Positions 11,165 through 22,400 of a stretch of DNA of 64,000 nt are shown in pieces. The notes beneath the pieces are model-generated. The model was not told the DNA's origin. It ran no database searches and saw only the letters and a list, made by a program, of their open reading frames with translations. Within the stretch, counting starts at the first letter, position 1. The number at the start of each line of letters is the position of its first letter. A program made the position numbers and the translations under genes. This stretch comes from Lepidodermella squamata (lineage: Eukaryota; Gastrotricha), in the NCBI GenBank assembly GCA_047495785.1, contig JBLDXI010000020.1:992001-1056000 (forward strand), given 5' to 3'.

Positions 11165-13420
11165 TCATTTCTTTGTCCAATACTCAATATTATCGTAGAC
11201 TATATTTTCCTCGTTATTACTCGGCTCATTTATAACTGGCTCGGTAGTATTGATATTATTCTGGTCAGCCACTACATGCTCATCGTCTACGATTATCAAG
11301 ATAGGCGGCGTTGTTTCACCACGCGGTTGGGCAATTGAAGTTTTAGCGGCCTTAGCTAGGCCCGAGTCGATGTTCGAACACGATGGCGTGATGATGAGGC
11401 GAAGTTCGCGCCTGAACCGCGCGTCCACAAGCACGTAGATGAAAAACGAGCACGAGTTTTCGACGAGCATCATAACGAGGGCTACCTGAGACAATGTGAA
11501 ATGCGTCTCGGGCGAGGCGTTGTGCCACAAAACGCGAGACAGCGGGTTGTAGAATGCGACTGGGATATCGCCGAGTAGAATTATCGTGACTGTAACGATC
11601 AACGCCCAAGTCAACGATTTTGCATCTTGTTTCCGGCGCGACAGGCTGGTTTTACGATTTGGATTGCCGTGAATCAGTGAAGACGTGGTGCTATGCAGAG
11701 ATAATCGGCCTATGACGAGCATTGAAGCGCGTCGAGCCATTGAAGCGTCATAGCTTGGCGTTGTTGAAAAGCATCGCAGAACCTAATAAATAAATCATTA
11801 GTGTTTACCAAAAATGCAGAATTCGAATCTAGGGTTCCTACGCTAAATTTGAGTCTCAAACCCTCGATTTTCTTCCTTTAAACCTCAATTTTCGACTGTA
11901 ATGTCAAGCCGAAAGATCTCACGATTACTCAGCAGGTAGAGCCGATATCGATTTCAGTATCGATTTGACAAATCAGTCCTTTTTTTAGTTTAACAGTCTA
12001 TTAAATGAATATTAAAAACCTGACAAATCTGAGGTGAATTATAAAAATCATTCGAAATTTGAAAAGCTCGGAAAAGTTTAGTGGGAATCTTAATTTCCGA
12101 GCTTCTAGAATGGTTCAAATCGAAACTGCCCATGATATTCAAGTCTCAATCACTAGACCAATTCGAGTTTCTTGTATTCTTCGTGTATTCTTTGGCATCT
12201 CACATTTTCATATATCCAATGAATCTATATCGATTTTACAAATCAGTGAAAAAATTGATTTTTTTCGATTACAGCAGTCTGTGAAGCGAAGATTGGACAC
12301 ACTCGAGGTTACCAGGTAGCTAAAACAGCAATTACTGTGGCAATTCCTTGTCTAAGATCGGAAAAAGTCAAAATTCGATAATTTTTCTGTTCGATAATGC
12401 GATTTTTTCGGCTTCGGGAAAAAGTGGCTGTCATCTGAATTCTTCTTCAAAATTTAAATTCGCATCACACTTTAAACTCTTCGTTGAGATTCCAATGTTA
12501 ATTTATAAAGCGTTTTAGATTTTTTTCTCGCAAAACCATAATTTAGTGGTATGTAAATTCAATCACGAAAACGTCCCCTTAACTGATGTACGCGGCGACA
12601 AAAGTCAGCTTCAATCTTAAATCAAGCGAGTTAAGCGCTGGCTTACAGTTATGACATACGAAAAACCGAACATCTCCTACGATGATTTTTAGCGAATCCT
12701 AATATTTTTGGCACTCAATTCCTAATTTGTACAAAATGTCCAAGCCTTCTTGTGCCCTACCTGGTAAATCAGGAGAATGTTGAGAACTGTGAGTGCAACT
12801 AAGCAGCCGATGTTGAAAACAGCGAAGCGGAACATGGAGTAGATGTGGAACCACGATCCGTCTTCGACCGACCACCGGTCCACAATGCAAACGGCTGATT
12901 TGTTGACAGTGAACGCCAGCATCCTAGGCCACGAGATGACAAACCCGAGGATGCAGAGGGCTACGCCGATGAAACGAGCACGGCGTTGTCGGCGATGCGC
13001 GGCTTCCGAGCCGTGAATTTTCCGCTTCACTACGTGATAGACGTATCGATCTAGCGTGAAGCCGAGCGTGAACAGCAGACTGGTTGACGACGCGTAGACA
13101 GCAGCTGGCCAGATGACGTAAGCCACCGCAGCTAGATGCTGCACGCTGCCGCCTGCGTTGATCATCACCCCGGAGTAGCGGGTGAGGTGGACGAATAGAT
13201 TGATGGCATGCAGGGTGGCTAGAAATGCCAGGTATGTATAAGCCGAGGCGGTAAGATACCGGCTGTGTAACACGGTTAGATGCAGCGAGTTTGCGACTAT
13301 TCCGACTAGGCAAAGGACGATGGCCACGCCATACAGTCCATACTCAGCGGTTGATTCGGGCGAGTTGTGCCTCGGCCAGTAAGGGCTACACACCTCGGAT
13401 GATGAAGTCCCATTTAACAT
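11165..13420 (-). CDS. Rhodopsin-like GPCR, probable neuropeptide receptor
   Basis: Two exons on the minus strand, 13420-12761 and 11782-11165, join in phase 0 across a 978-bp intron to give 425 aa. Exon 1 encodes an N-glycosylatable N-terminus and TM1-TM5: TM1 around AIVLCLVGIVANSLHL with the GN-like VANS, TM3 ending in LDRYVYHV (the DRY position), and a conserved W..M in TM4. Exon 2 encodes the basic third loop, TM6 and TM7 (ENSCSFFIYVLVDARFRREL, an NPxxY variant followed by helix 8). Overall it resembles invertebrate FMRFamide/myosuppressin-type receptors, but the ligand is inferred only. It lies tail-to-tail with the small secreted gene at 10610 and is followed on the same strand by a related receptor. 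Confidence 0.82.
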
Positions 13421-14181
13421 GCCGAGATAAAATTTCTCCTCTACAATACAGTATAAAATGTATTTTTCAATTTTTTCCAGATTTTTCGAGAATGTTTTAA
13501 TGGCTTCATCTCAATCCCAATGAGGAAAGGAATTTATTCTACTGAGAAAGTTGAGCTGTTCGAGGAAAGGGGATTCACTCTGAGGTCTTCGCTCTTAAAA
13601 TAGGAAAAAATCGCTTGAAAAATAGAAAACTTCAAGGATTTCATATAGGAGAAATTTTTGAGGACTCCCACATTATATTAGGATTCAGTAAAAATTAAGC
13701 AATAAAATTTATTCCTATAGACACTAAAGTTTATTGCACTAGGGTCAATTTATGGCCCAGCCGTAATTTTAAGCAAAAAAATAGGTTTCACCTTAAGTTA
13801 TTGAATTATAAGCTGTGAAGAACTGATCTTAACTTGAAACCAAGTAAAAAGCACGCTTCCTGTCTAAATTGTTGCGCACCTCGGAACTGTCTAATGAAAG
13901 GATACTACACGCGTAGGCTATATAGTGGTTTTCAACGCAATTCGACCCTACAATATTTGTCAAAACATACGCCTCTGTGAGGCGTAATGTGCACTTGAAA
14001 GCGTTCCGCATGCGGGATCGTTTTGTCTGAGCTAAAATCGATGACAAATAATAAAAAAAAAAACAAAAAATTGTCTTTAATCTGCGACAAAAATCTAAAA
14101 AAAAATCCACCAATTTTATATAAACAAAAAATATTAGTGCCCTCGAAAATAATTAAAGTACACATTAATTTTTTATTGAAT
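13421..14181. other. Spacer between two minus-strand GPCR genes
   Basis: AT-rich spacer including an A-rich tract near 14050-14110. No gene supported. It should contain the promoter of the 11165-13420 receptor and the 3' UTR of the 14182-15381 receptor. Confidence 0.45.
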
Positions 14182-15381
14182 TCAAGGTTTTTTCAACGTA
14201 ATTTCTTCGATTTTAGCGTCGAGTTCATCCGCCGCCATTGTTGCCGCTGCCCGGCGCCGCGCTTTTTCCGCCTCCGCGTTCATGCCACTACGAGTGCTGC
14301 TGAACGACGCCCCACGTACGGCGTTTTCCGGTCGATCGCCAGGTTCGAACAGGTAGCGTAGTTCGCTGCGAAATTTCGCGTCAATACCCGCGAAAATAGC
14401 TACAAGTCCGATGCCTTCAATCAACACCAACGCATCGATGACGATTTCAGACAGCCGACCTTCACGATTGCTCGAAAGTTGACTGGGTTCATTGAATAAA
14501 ACTCCAGGGATTTCGCAAATTAAATAAAGCGTCGACGATAGCGCGATCGATATCGTTAAAAGAGTTGTGAATCGAGATGTTCGTGACTTGACGGGTTCAA
14601 CTATCGGCGCGGAGGCAATTAATTGTGACCTTGCAATTAAGGTAGTAGCAACTCGCAGAGAATGCTGTCGACCAACGGAAAATCCCATAGCTCTCCAAAT
14701 TAATTTGGCGATTAAAAATAAATTCAGCAAAAATATCAAGACAATCGAATTTGCGGTTAGGAAAGCGAACCGGATCGAGATAAAATTCGTGAAAATTTCA
14801 CGATTTTCCGGCCATCGTTCAGCAATACAGCTGAGACCTGAATCGACTTTATAAGCGACCATTTCAGGCAGGCTTACAGCTAATATGGCGATTGCTAACA
14901 CCGGGAGGATTATTCGCATGATTTTCCGTTCAGTCAAAGCTGCTCGAGCCTGCCGCCGATTTTTGATCGAATAAAACGTAACTCGATCGATAAGTAGGGC
15001 GAGAAAGAAAACAAGTCGAACAGTCGATAAATAGGTCGAAATTGGCCACGCGAAATTAGAAAGGAAATACGGCGGCAAAAAACCATCTGTTAGTCTGTCA
15101 ATCGACTTCAGGATCTGGCAAAGTGATTGGCATTGGTTGAATATCGAAAGAGCGATCAGTATCGAGTAGGTCGAAGAAATGAGCCGGCGGCTTCTCAGGG
15201 CTAGAAAAGCGAGCAGATTCGCCCAGAAGTTTGTAAATGTGAGAATTATAACGCCACATTCAGCCGTTGTCCAAAATTCAGGCGCTTCTCGGTTCGAAAT
15301 CAACGTAACTGTTCGTAGCTGCCACTGCTCGCTGCATGTGGTAACATTTGAAGCAGAGATTGTAGTTGTAACTTCACGCAT
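14182..15381 (-). CDS. Rhodopsin-like GPCR, divergent intronless relative
   Basis: A single exon encodes 399 aa from ATG at 15381. Seven hydrophobic segments are visible, with TM1 around ECGVIILTFTNFWANLLAFLAL and TM3 ending LLIDRVTFYS, so the DRY motif reads DRV. TM7 reads EGIGLVAIFAGIDAKFRSEL, where the usual NPxxY is lost but the helix-8 pattern is kept. The TM4-ECL2 region (LPEMVAYKVDSGLSCIAERW) aligns with WPRMLAFTVNKSAVCIVDRW of the neighbour, supporting common origin. The C-terminus is Ala/Glu/Lys-rich. Its first third is duplicated as a decayed fragment near 59.2-59.9 kb. Peptide receptor by family; ligand unknown. Confidence 0.8.
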   Translation of the reverse strand: MREVTTTISASNVTTCSEQWQLRTVTLISNREAPEFWTTAECGVIILTFTNFWANLLAFLALRSRRLISSTYSILIALSIFNQCQSLCQILKSIDRLTDGFLPPYFLSNFAWPISTYLSTVRLVFFLALLIDRVTFYSIKNRRQARAALTERKIMRIILPVLAIAILAVSLPEMVAYKVDSGLSCIAERWPENREIFTNFISIRFAFLTANSIVLIFLLNLFLIAKLIWRAMGFSVGRQHSLRVATTLIARSQLIASAPIVEPVKSRTSRFTTLLTISIALSSTLYLICEIPGVLFNEPSQLSSNREGRLSEIVIDALVLIEGIGLVAIFAGIDAKFRSELRYLFEPGDRPENAVRGASFSSTRSGMNAEAEKARRRAAATMAADELDAKIEEITLKKP

Positions 15382-18300
15382 TTTTTCGCTATTAAAAAAA
15401 TGAATCGAATCCTTATAGTAGTAATGAAATTCAAGCTTTATTTTAGTCTTGTAAAAGAGACGGAAGACCGATTAAATAGCTTATATTCACCCGCTGGGAT
15501 AAGATCAAGGGTCTTCCTTTTAAAAGCTATCATTAATTAAGTGATAGGTGCCTAGCTAATCCCATCAGGAGTGACCTAAATAATCTCGAATGAAACAACC
15601 ATAAGTCGCGAAAAATGAGAAGTAAATTTATTGATGCAATCAGAAACCGTGCAGATTCATCGACTAAAAATTGTTGATCTGATCATAGTTTTATATTAGT
15701 ACCTAATAATTATCTATGCCTTCAACTTCTTAGGCAACTTCATCAATCAATCCAGGTAACTTCATTGTTTAAGGATTTAAGTCTCATTTGTAGCTTCGCA
15801 TGGTTAATTTTAGATACACAGGAAATTTCACCCGCAATTATCTATCGCAATGCAGCTTAACTTAAAACAGACATCTGTAATATCCGCTCGAAGCAACATC
15901 ATTTTTCATCTTTCAGCCTCAACCGTGTCATCCCGAGGAAAAACGTCTCGGTGTGCGTGCGCAAATTTGCGCGATCGATAAATTTTTTTCTTGCGCGCAT
16001 TTTTGCAAGAAACTCCGTCGAGATTGAAAAGATAGGTGAGATATAAATACCGGATAGATTTGATTCCAAAAATTCGAGGGAATGAAATGCGTGGTATGTG
16101 GTCTATGCTTAGCAACTGGTGCGTGTTATGGTGGAGATTTGAAAACAAAAATTGTAGCCAGCCCCGCGTGTTTTCTTTTATTGGTTCGGAGTGTGATATA
16201 AAAATATATTGCTTAAACTAAAAAATATAAGCTGAGCTTATACTCATGAAAAACAATGGGAAGTTCCATCTTGGACTTCTTCTAGTGGTGTTTCGCTGCT
16301 TTGAAGGTGGTAAGTCCGTGTTTTTCCAGCGAATGGTCATTAGGACGACTTTTCCGTTGCTCAGTCGAATCCCAAGCGTGTTCAACGTCTGCTCCACCTG
16401 ACTGCGAGCAAATATTACTGGCCAGCCCGAATTCCCCGAGCGGCACATATGCAATACAACCTGATCCTGATCAACCGTCGTTCAATGCATTTTGTGAAAT
16501 GGATAGCTTCGGTAAAAATTGAATCTTTTTGTGTAAAATTACATTAAATCTCAATACTAGGTGGCGGGTGGACGGTGAGTTTTAATCACTCTGTTTTCAT
16601 TAGACAAAGAGATTTGATTCAAGGTAATATTCAACCGGAGAGCAAATTCCACCGTGAATTTCGATAACAAGCTGTGGGCTGATTACAGGTCCGGCTTTGG
16701 TATTCTTTCTGGCAGCTTTTGGCTAGGTTAGAAATTCGTAGAAATTTAAAATATTTGGAAATAAAATCTGAAACTATTCAGGAAATGATTTTACGTATTT
16801 CTTAACAAACAAACAATTCTACACGGCTATCGTTGAAGTATGGGACTCGTTCGGACGCTACATGTGGCAGGCCTACGACGGATTTTCGATGGCAAGTGGC
16901 GGAGACCGTTACTCGATAATAACACCAAACGATGCAGGGTTAACGCTGTTGTGTAACCCTAGTGGAGGTAGGTCTCTAGCTCAAAAAGTTTCCATCTCAA
17001 TGAATAATGGCTGAACTTTCAGCTGCCCCTGTATTGGCTTGCCAATCTGGCTCTGCAACACGGTGCGGATCGTTCGCAACAATGGATTACCCGGCCGCGA
17101 GCTGTCCCTGGATGTCAACTGGCTGGTGGGATGGAATCTGTGCCAGCTCGATCGGAAGTGCTTTGAACATTTTCAACTACCCGGACAGTGACGCGAAAAT
17201 CATCGCTGTTCGACTCCTTGTCCGCAATCGCACGTTGTACAATCGTAAGAAATGACTATTTTTAGTTGAAGTGGAAGTGAAAACATTTCCATTGGCGCAA
17301 CAGTTAGTGATTGCGATGCGATTGCTGAACGGCGAGCCGTTTACTCGGCGCTGTCAACGATCAACGTGACTACGTCACCATCTTCTCGGTCCTACGATGC
17401 GGCTGTTCTTCTATGCAATGAAAAAGGCGGAGTTCTAGCGAGCCCAACAAACCTCAACCTAGATGATATGCCTTTCGATTTGATCCGATCAGTCGCCTCT
17501 CAGACGATGGCCATTGACGGAACCGAGTTCTGGCTAGGCTACTACTTCCCCGCGTTAACCCCACCTCCAGTACCAGGTGGAAATGCAGCTGATTTCTATG
17601 GACCACGTAATAATATTTTCCTAAAGAAATTTGAAATATTTTAAGGGGGCTTTATCATAGTATTGGATGTACGCGGGAGAATCGTTGATGTTAGCAAAGT
17701 GAAAGTGAATCTCAACAAAAACATCTCCACAAGCCCAACGGTTATGTGCATCGCTTATCGTTTGGGTGCCCACACGCTTCAACTGGACGAATGCAATGCA
17801 ACTAAATTCTTCATCTGTGAGTACCGACGGTCAGGTTGCTGCATGCGTGGGTCGATTGCGGTAACAAGCCCTGATGGATCGCAGTCATGCGTCCGATTGA
17901 CAGCGACCAACTCATCACTACCGAATCCCAATGAATTTCAAGGGTTTCTCCCCGAAAGCAGAGACTCATTCATGGCGGATCTCATCGGAACCTCAGCGAC
18001 AGAATTCGTCTACTACGGCCCGACGTTTATCAATATAAACGGGCATTTCTATTGGCCAGATGGTCGGGTAGTTTCCTGGGCCTACCCAAGCGCGGCTAAC
18101 CCGAACGGGTACATTTACATGGTGAAACGAAGTTCTTTGATGTATGGATGGCTGAATGACACGGTAGACACAAGTCCTTCTAACGCTGTAGCAACCGTTT
18201 TACCGATGGCATGCACTGTGGTGACATCTGGCTACCCGTGGTTCAACTGGTTGCAACATGGGTCTTATTTATGGTTCTTCTCTACAGTTAATGCTAACGT

Positions 18301-19400
18301 GAACAAGGACCTTGAATCGGTATGCAAAAATCAGCGGGATGCACTGCCAATGGTTTTCGACAGCGAGGACGATTACTCGTTTACTGTTGGTTACAGACAA
18401 CTGTCGCCAGTTGGTGTTAGGCAAAGACTCAAAATCGATCAAGGTAGCGAACTTAGCCAGGAACTAAAGCCCTTTTTCAAAACAGTTACTATTGCAGATC
18501 GATGTATGGCGGGTTGGCTCGAGATCACTGGGCGTTGTTTCCGAGTTGTTAAGAGTCCGAGGAATTGGACAGACGCTGATCAATACTGCAGACAGAATTT
18601 TGGGGCCAAATTAGCAAATATTCCAACATGGGAACATGTATGAAATTGCTTACCTCGCAGCGTAAAATGATACCTATTGCATTTTGCGGTTATCTAGAAC
18701 ATGATTCTTTCTCAACTACTGCAAATAAGTAGCTTGAATTTGGCGAAGGCTTGGATTGGCGGGAAAAGTGACTCTAGTGGCAATTTACAGTGGGCACCGA
18801 CGACCGCTCGACCTTGGGGAACTATCATGGTATCTTTGAGATTCATAAGCGATGCGATAGACGTATCAGAGTATTTTCTGTTCTCAGCAAAGATACAGTC
18901 CAACGTATAGCTTGTTGACAAGTTACTCGGAGACAGTAGCTGCCAATCAGTGTCTCTTCATGTTCGCAAATGGGACTTGGCATGTAGAGCCTTGCAACAA
19001 CACGAATGCTTTCATTTGCGATCACAGGATCCCTAGCAGCACGCCAACACATCTCGGCACGTTTATTTTCGAGTGGAAACATTTCGCTAATAATTTATTA
19101 TGCCAACAGATCCGGGCGCTGGTCCTTGGGTTTGTTCTGACCTGCAGATTGGTTACGTATATTTCGGAGGTCGATGCTATGAACGTGAGTACTATTATTG
19201 AGTGAGTATATACGTGTGTATATACGAATAAATTCCCTCTTTCAGCATGGTGGACTCACAACAACGACTTCTATGTGCGGTTGACATCTTGTTGGATGCT
19301 TAAACCTTGCAATCTAACATCCTTAACATCAGCTCTTGACATGGTGTTTTTTTATGGCATGACCACACAATGGTTGCGTTACAAAGGTATTAGGCTTCAT
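15023..19400. repeat. Segmental duplication, copy A (GPCR start plus lectin gene start)
   Basis: This block is repeated in the same order and orientation at about 59176-64000. Shared parts are the GPCR N-terminal coding sequence (15023-15304), the spacer (for example 16020-16160, with GGAGATTTGAAAACAAAAAT matched near 60392) and the lectin exons from 16246. Exon sequences differ at only a few percent of positions where I compared them (2 of 60 in one line). The true right end lies beyond what the window shows of copy B. Confidence 0.8.
15382..16245. other. Head-to-head spacer between GPCR (-) and lectin mosaic (+)
   Basis: An 864-bp divergent intergenic region that should hold both promoters. 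The part from about 15950 to 16245 is conserved in copy B (about 60250-60753), including the sequence just upstream of the lectin start codon (AGCTGAGCTTA). This suggests retained lectin promoter or 5' UTR elements. No specific regulatory motif is recognised. Confidence 0.45.
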
Positions 19401-22400
19401 ATAGGGCTGGTGGCGAACTCTAGCTATGTACCCTACGATTTCGGTAACGAAACATGACGCAAACTGATTAGTAATTTACCAATATACGGTACAGGTTCCT
19501 ATAACTGGATATCTGCTCCAAACGAGGAGTATGTGAAAGTCACCCTTGCGGATACTGGTGCACAGTTCTTCAACATGAATGCTGGCATTACTGCAACTAA
19601 CCAAGTGATCGCTGCCATGCCGACTACTGCTGAGTATGACATGATAAGACCTACTTGAATATTATCATCTTTCACATAATCTCAGGGGCTGGTTTACAGT
19701 AGATCCATCCTTACTTTCCGCAGCAATGAGAACATACTACCCTCTCATTATGAAAACCGCCACCAAGGGATGTCCATTTGGCTGGCATCTCTTCGCATCA
19801 AGCTGCTATCGTGCAACCTTGCCATACACATCAAGAGGTAAAAGTAACAATGAAAGTAAAACGACGTTTTAAATTTCCTGTTTTTGCAGTTACACCGCTC
19901 AACTTCTACGCAGCTGTATATAAATGCCACACTGAAAACCTAAAAACTTGGAACGTCGGCAGTTCTTGGCCGATAAGTATTAACTCTGAGGCTGAAATGT
20001 TGTTCGCTCGCTTTTTCCGAGCTGCAATCGCCACTCAAAGTGTGTACCCTGGAGTCACCTGCCCACCTTCTGTCCCATGCAATGCGACCGCATACAAATG
20101 GAGAAACTGGCAAAACTGGACGGTTCTACCGACTAACAACTACATGTCGTCTCTTTTTTATCAGCCTTGGGATTACAGTAAGTTAGGCCACAGACAGTAG
20201 CCGTCTTTCGAAAGTGATTGATACCTTTCAGCTAACCGACTGTGGCCAATCGATGGAACCACCTTATCGCCTGTTCTGTCGATGGGTTTGTACGTGAACG
20301 CCTTGCGCAATTCCAGCGAGAGGTTCCTCGGCATCGGATCAGACGGAATGTTGACGTCCTTCGCTGGCACATCCCCCAGCTATTCGAATTCAATGGGATC
20401 AATAATCTGTGAAAGCAAACCATTTGTGCCCTGCAATACTGCCTGCCCTGTTGAGTGGATCATCGCTGGGGATAGGTGCATCTACGTTCCTGGCATGGGT
20501 GGTACAGGCAGTTGGCAGTCTGCCCTCGACACTTGCTACAGCTACGGCGGCTACCTCGCCCATATCGAAACCGCGGAAGAGAATGACCTGTACTACAAAA
20601 TTTTTGACCCCACCGCCTTCAGCAGTTTATGGATTAGCATGGCTACGAGAATGTACCGATGTCCTGACAAATACTTCTATCACGGCCTGCTGAAAAAATG
20701 CTACAGGATCAACATGTTGCTGTCTGGTACAATGACCTACAATCTAGCCTGGTCGAGATGTGCGGCTGAAGGTGGGGGGTATCTGCCGATCCCGCAAAGT
20801 GATTCAGAAAATGTTTTCCTGCGGAGATTCATGACCAATTATTTCGTCGGTCAAACGTTGCCGATAGGCTTGTATACCAGTCTAAGCGGTCACATTCTTT
20901 TCGATTTAAAAAGTAATTTATACCCCAGAATATTTATAAATAGTGAACTTTTTGCTCAAATGGATAGGCCCGGCGGCAGCTAACATCATGAAATGGGCAA
21001 ACGGTATGCCTTTTAATCCTGACACATACAGCACAAACTGGGCAAGCACTTCTTCGGCAATGCCCGTTTACACCGCAATGAACAATTCCGACTGCACCAA
21101 CTGCTCGGCCTGGGCAACATTTCCCCTTGGTGGTGGAGCGTTTCCTGGCGCTATCTGTGAAGCGGAGCCCATCATCGAGCCCAATAGAGATTTTTGGATC
21201 AGCGATATTTCAAAATGTAGCCTTCAACAAAATGTTTTTAGTTATTAGAAAGTCCCGTTTTTTCAGACGTCTCATGTCCTGTTGACTATTATCCGATCGA
21301 TGGCCGATGCTTCAGGCTCCACACCACTCGGGCGAATGCAACAATGCTCCCCGGCATATGTAGCCCAAACCCTTCGCTTGCTGGATCTAGTAATCCTGGC
21401 GGAAATACCAATGTAAACACAAGCACAGTCACTCTCAACCAAACGAACTGGGCGCGAATCGATACTATGGAACAAGCTTTGTTCTTCCAACACATGTTAG
21501 CAGCTGGCAGCCTTGTTCAATCCCTGTCCGCACCAGATGCTAACCACATTTACGGATTCTACACTCAACTGCGACTGAGAAGGAATATAACAGCTTGGCC
21601 TATAGGCTCTGTCTTAGTTACCGAGATTAATTCTACGACCAACATTCAGCACAGGCAGATCAACCTGCCTGCTTGTAAGATTCCAAGAAATTTAACCCAT
21701 TTAGGGCGATTCTGATTTATTTCCCTAAAACTTCAAGCGAGCTACTATTGGTACGAAGATGGGTCTTCGCCAGCTGTCAACTCTTTCATTGGCCGGATAA
21801 TCGCTAATAACAGTGTGTATGATTTGTGCGGCTTCCCGAGCCCCGTAGGTAATTACTTCAGCCTGATTCAGCCAAGGCAATCAGACGGAACTTGGATGAT
21901 GTGGCTGGTCAGTGACAATGCGAACTGCTCTGGCAGTGTTGTTAATGGTAGTTATAGACTAGCCAACTGGACCAATCAAAATATTCTCTGTTCAATGCCT
22001 GGATCTCGTGTTGCCAATAGTTTGTTGAAAATAACACAAGAACATGTCATCAATAAGTTTTTGCTTCCTAGTTCAATCTCTAATGACAAGACCAACCTGG
22101 TTTTACACGGATGAAGATGTCACTCAGCCTAGGGTTCATTCTAATCTTAGCGCGAAGGCTAGCCTAACCCTAACGCCTGGTCTTTGCTATGCTTTCCAAA
22201 CTAGAACCGGTCAGTGGGTTCCCGATAACTGCACTACGGTACAGTACTTCATCTGCGAACGCCCTCTGAACCCAGGTTGCCAGCGCGTTGATTCAATCTC
22301 ACCATTGAGACCTTCCGCCTGTTCTGCTGCGCCGCTATATTTCAACGGATATGAAATTTACAACGCCAACAAAGGGAGTTGGAATTCGACAAGCCCAGGG

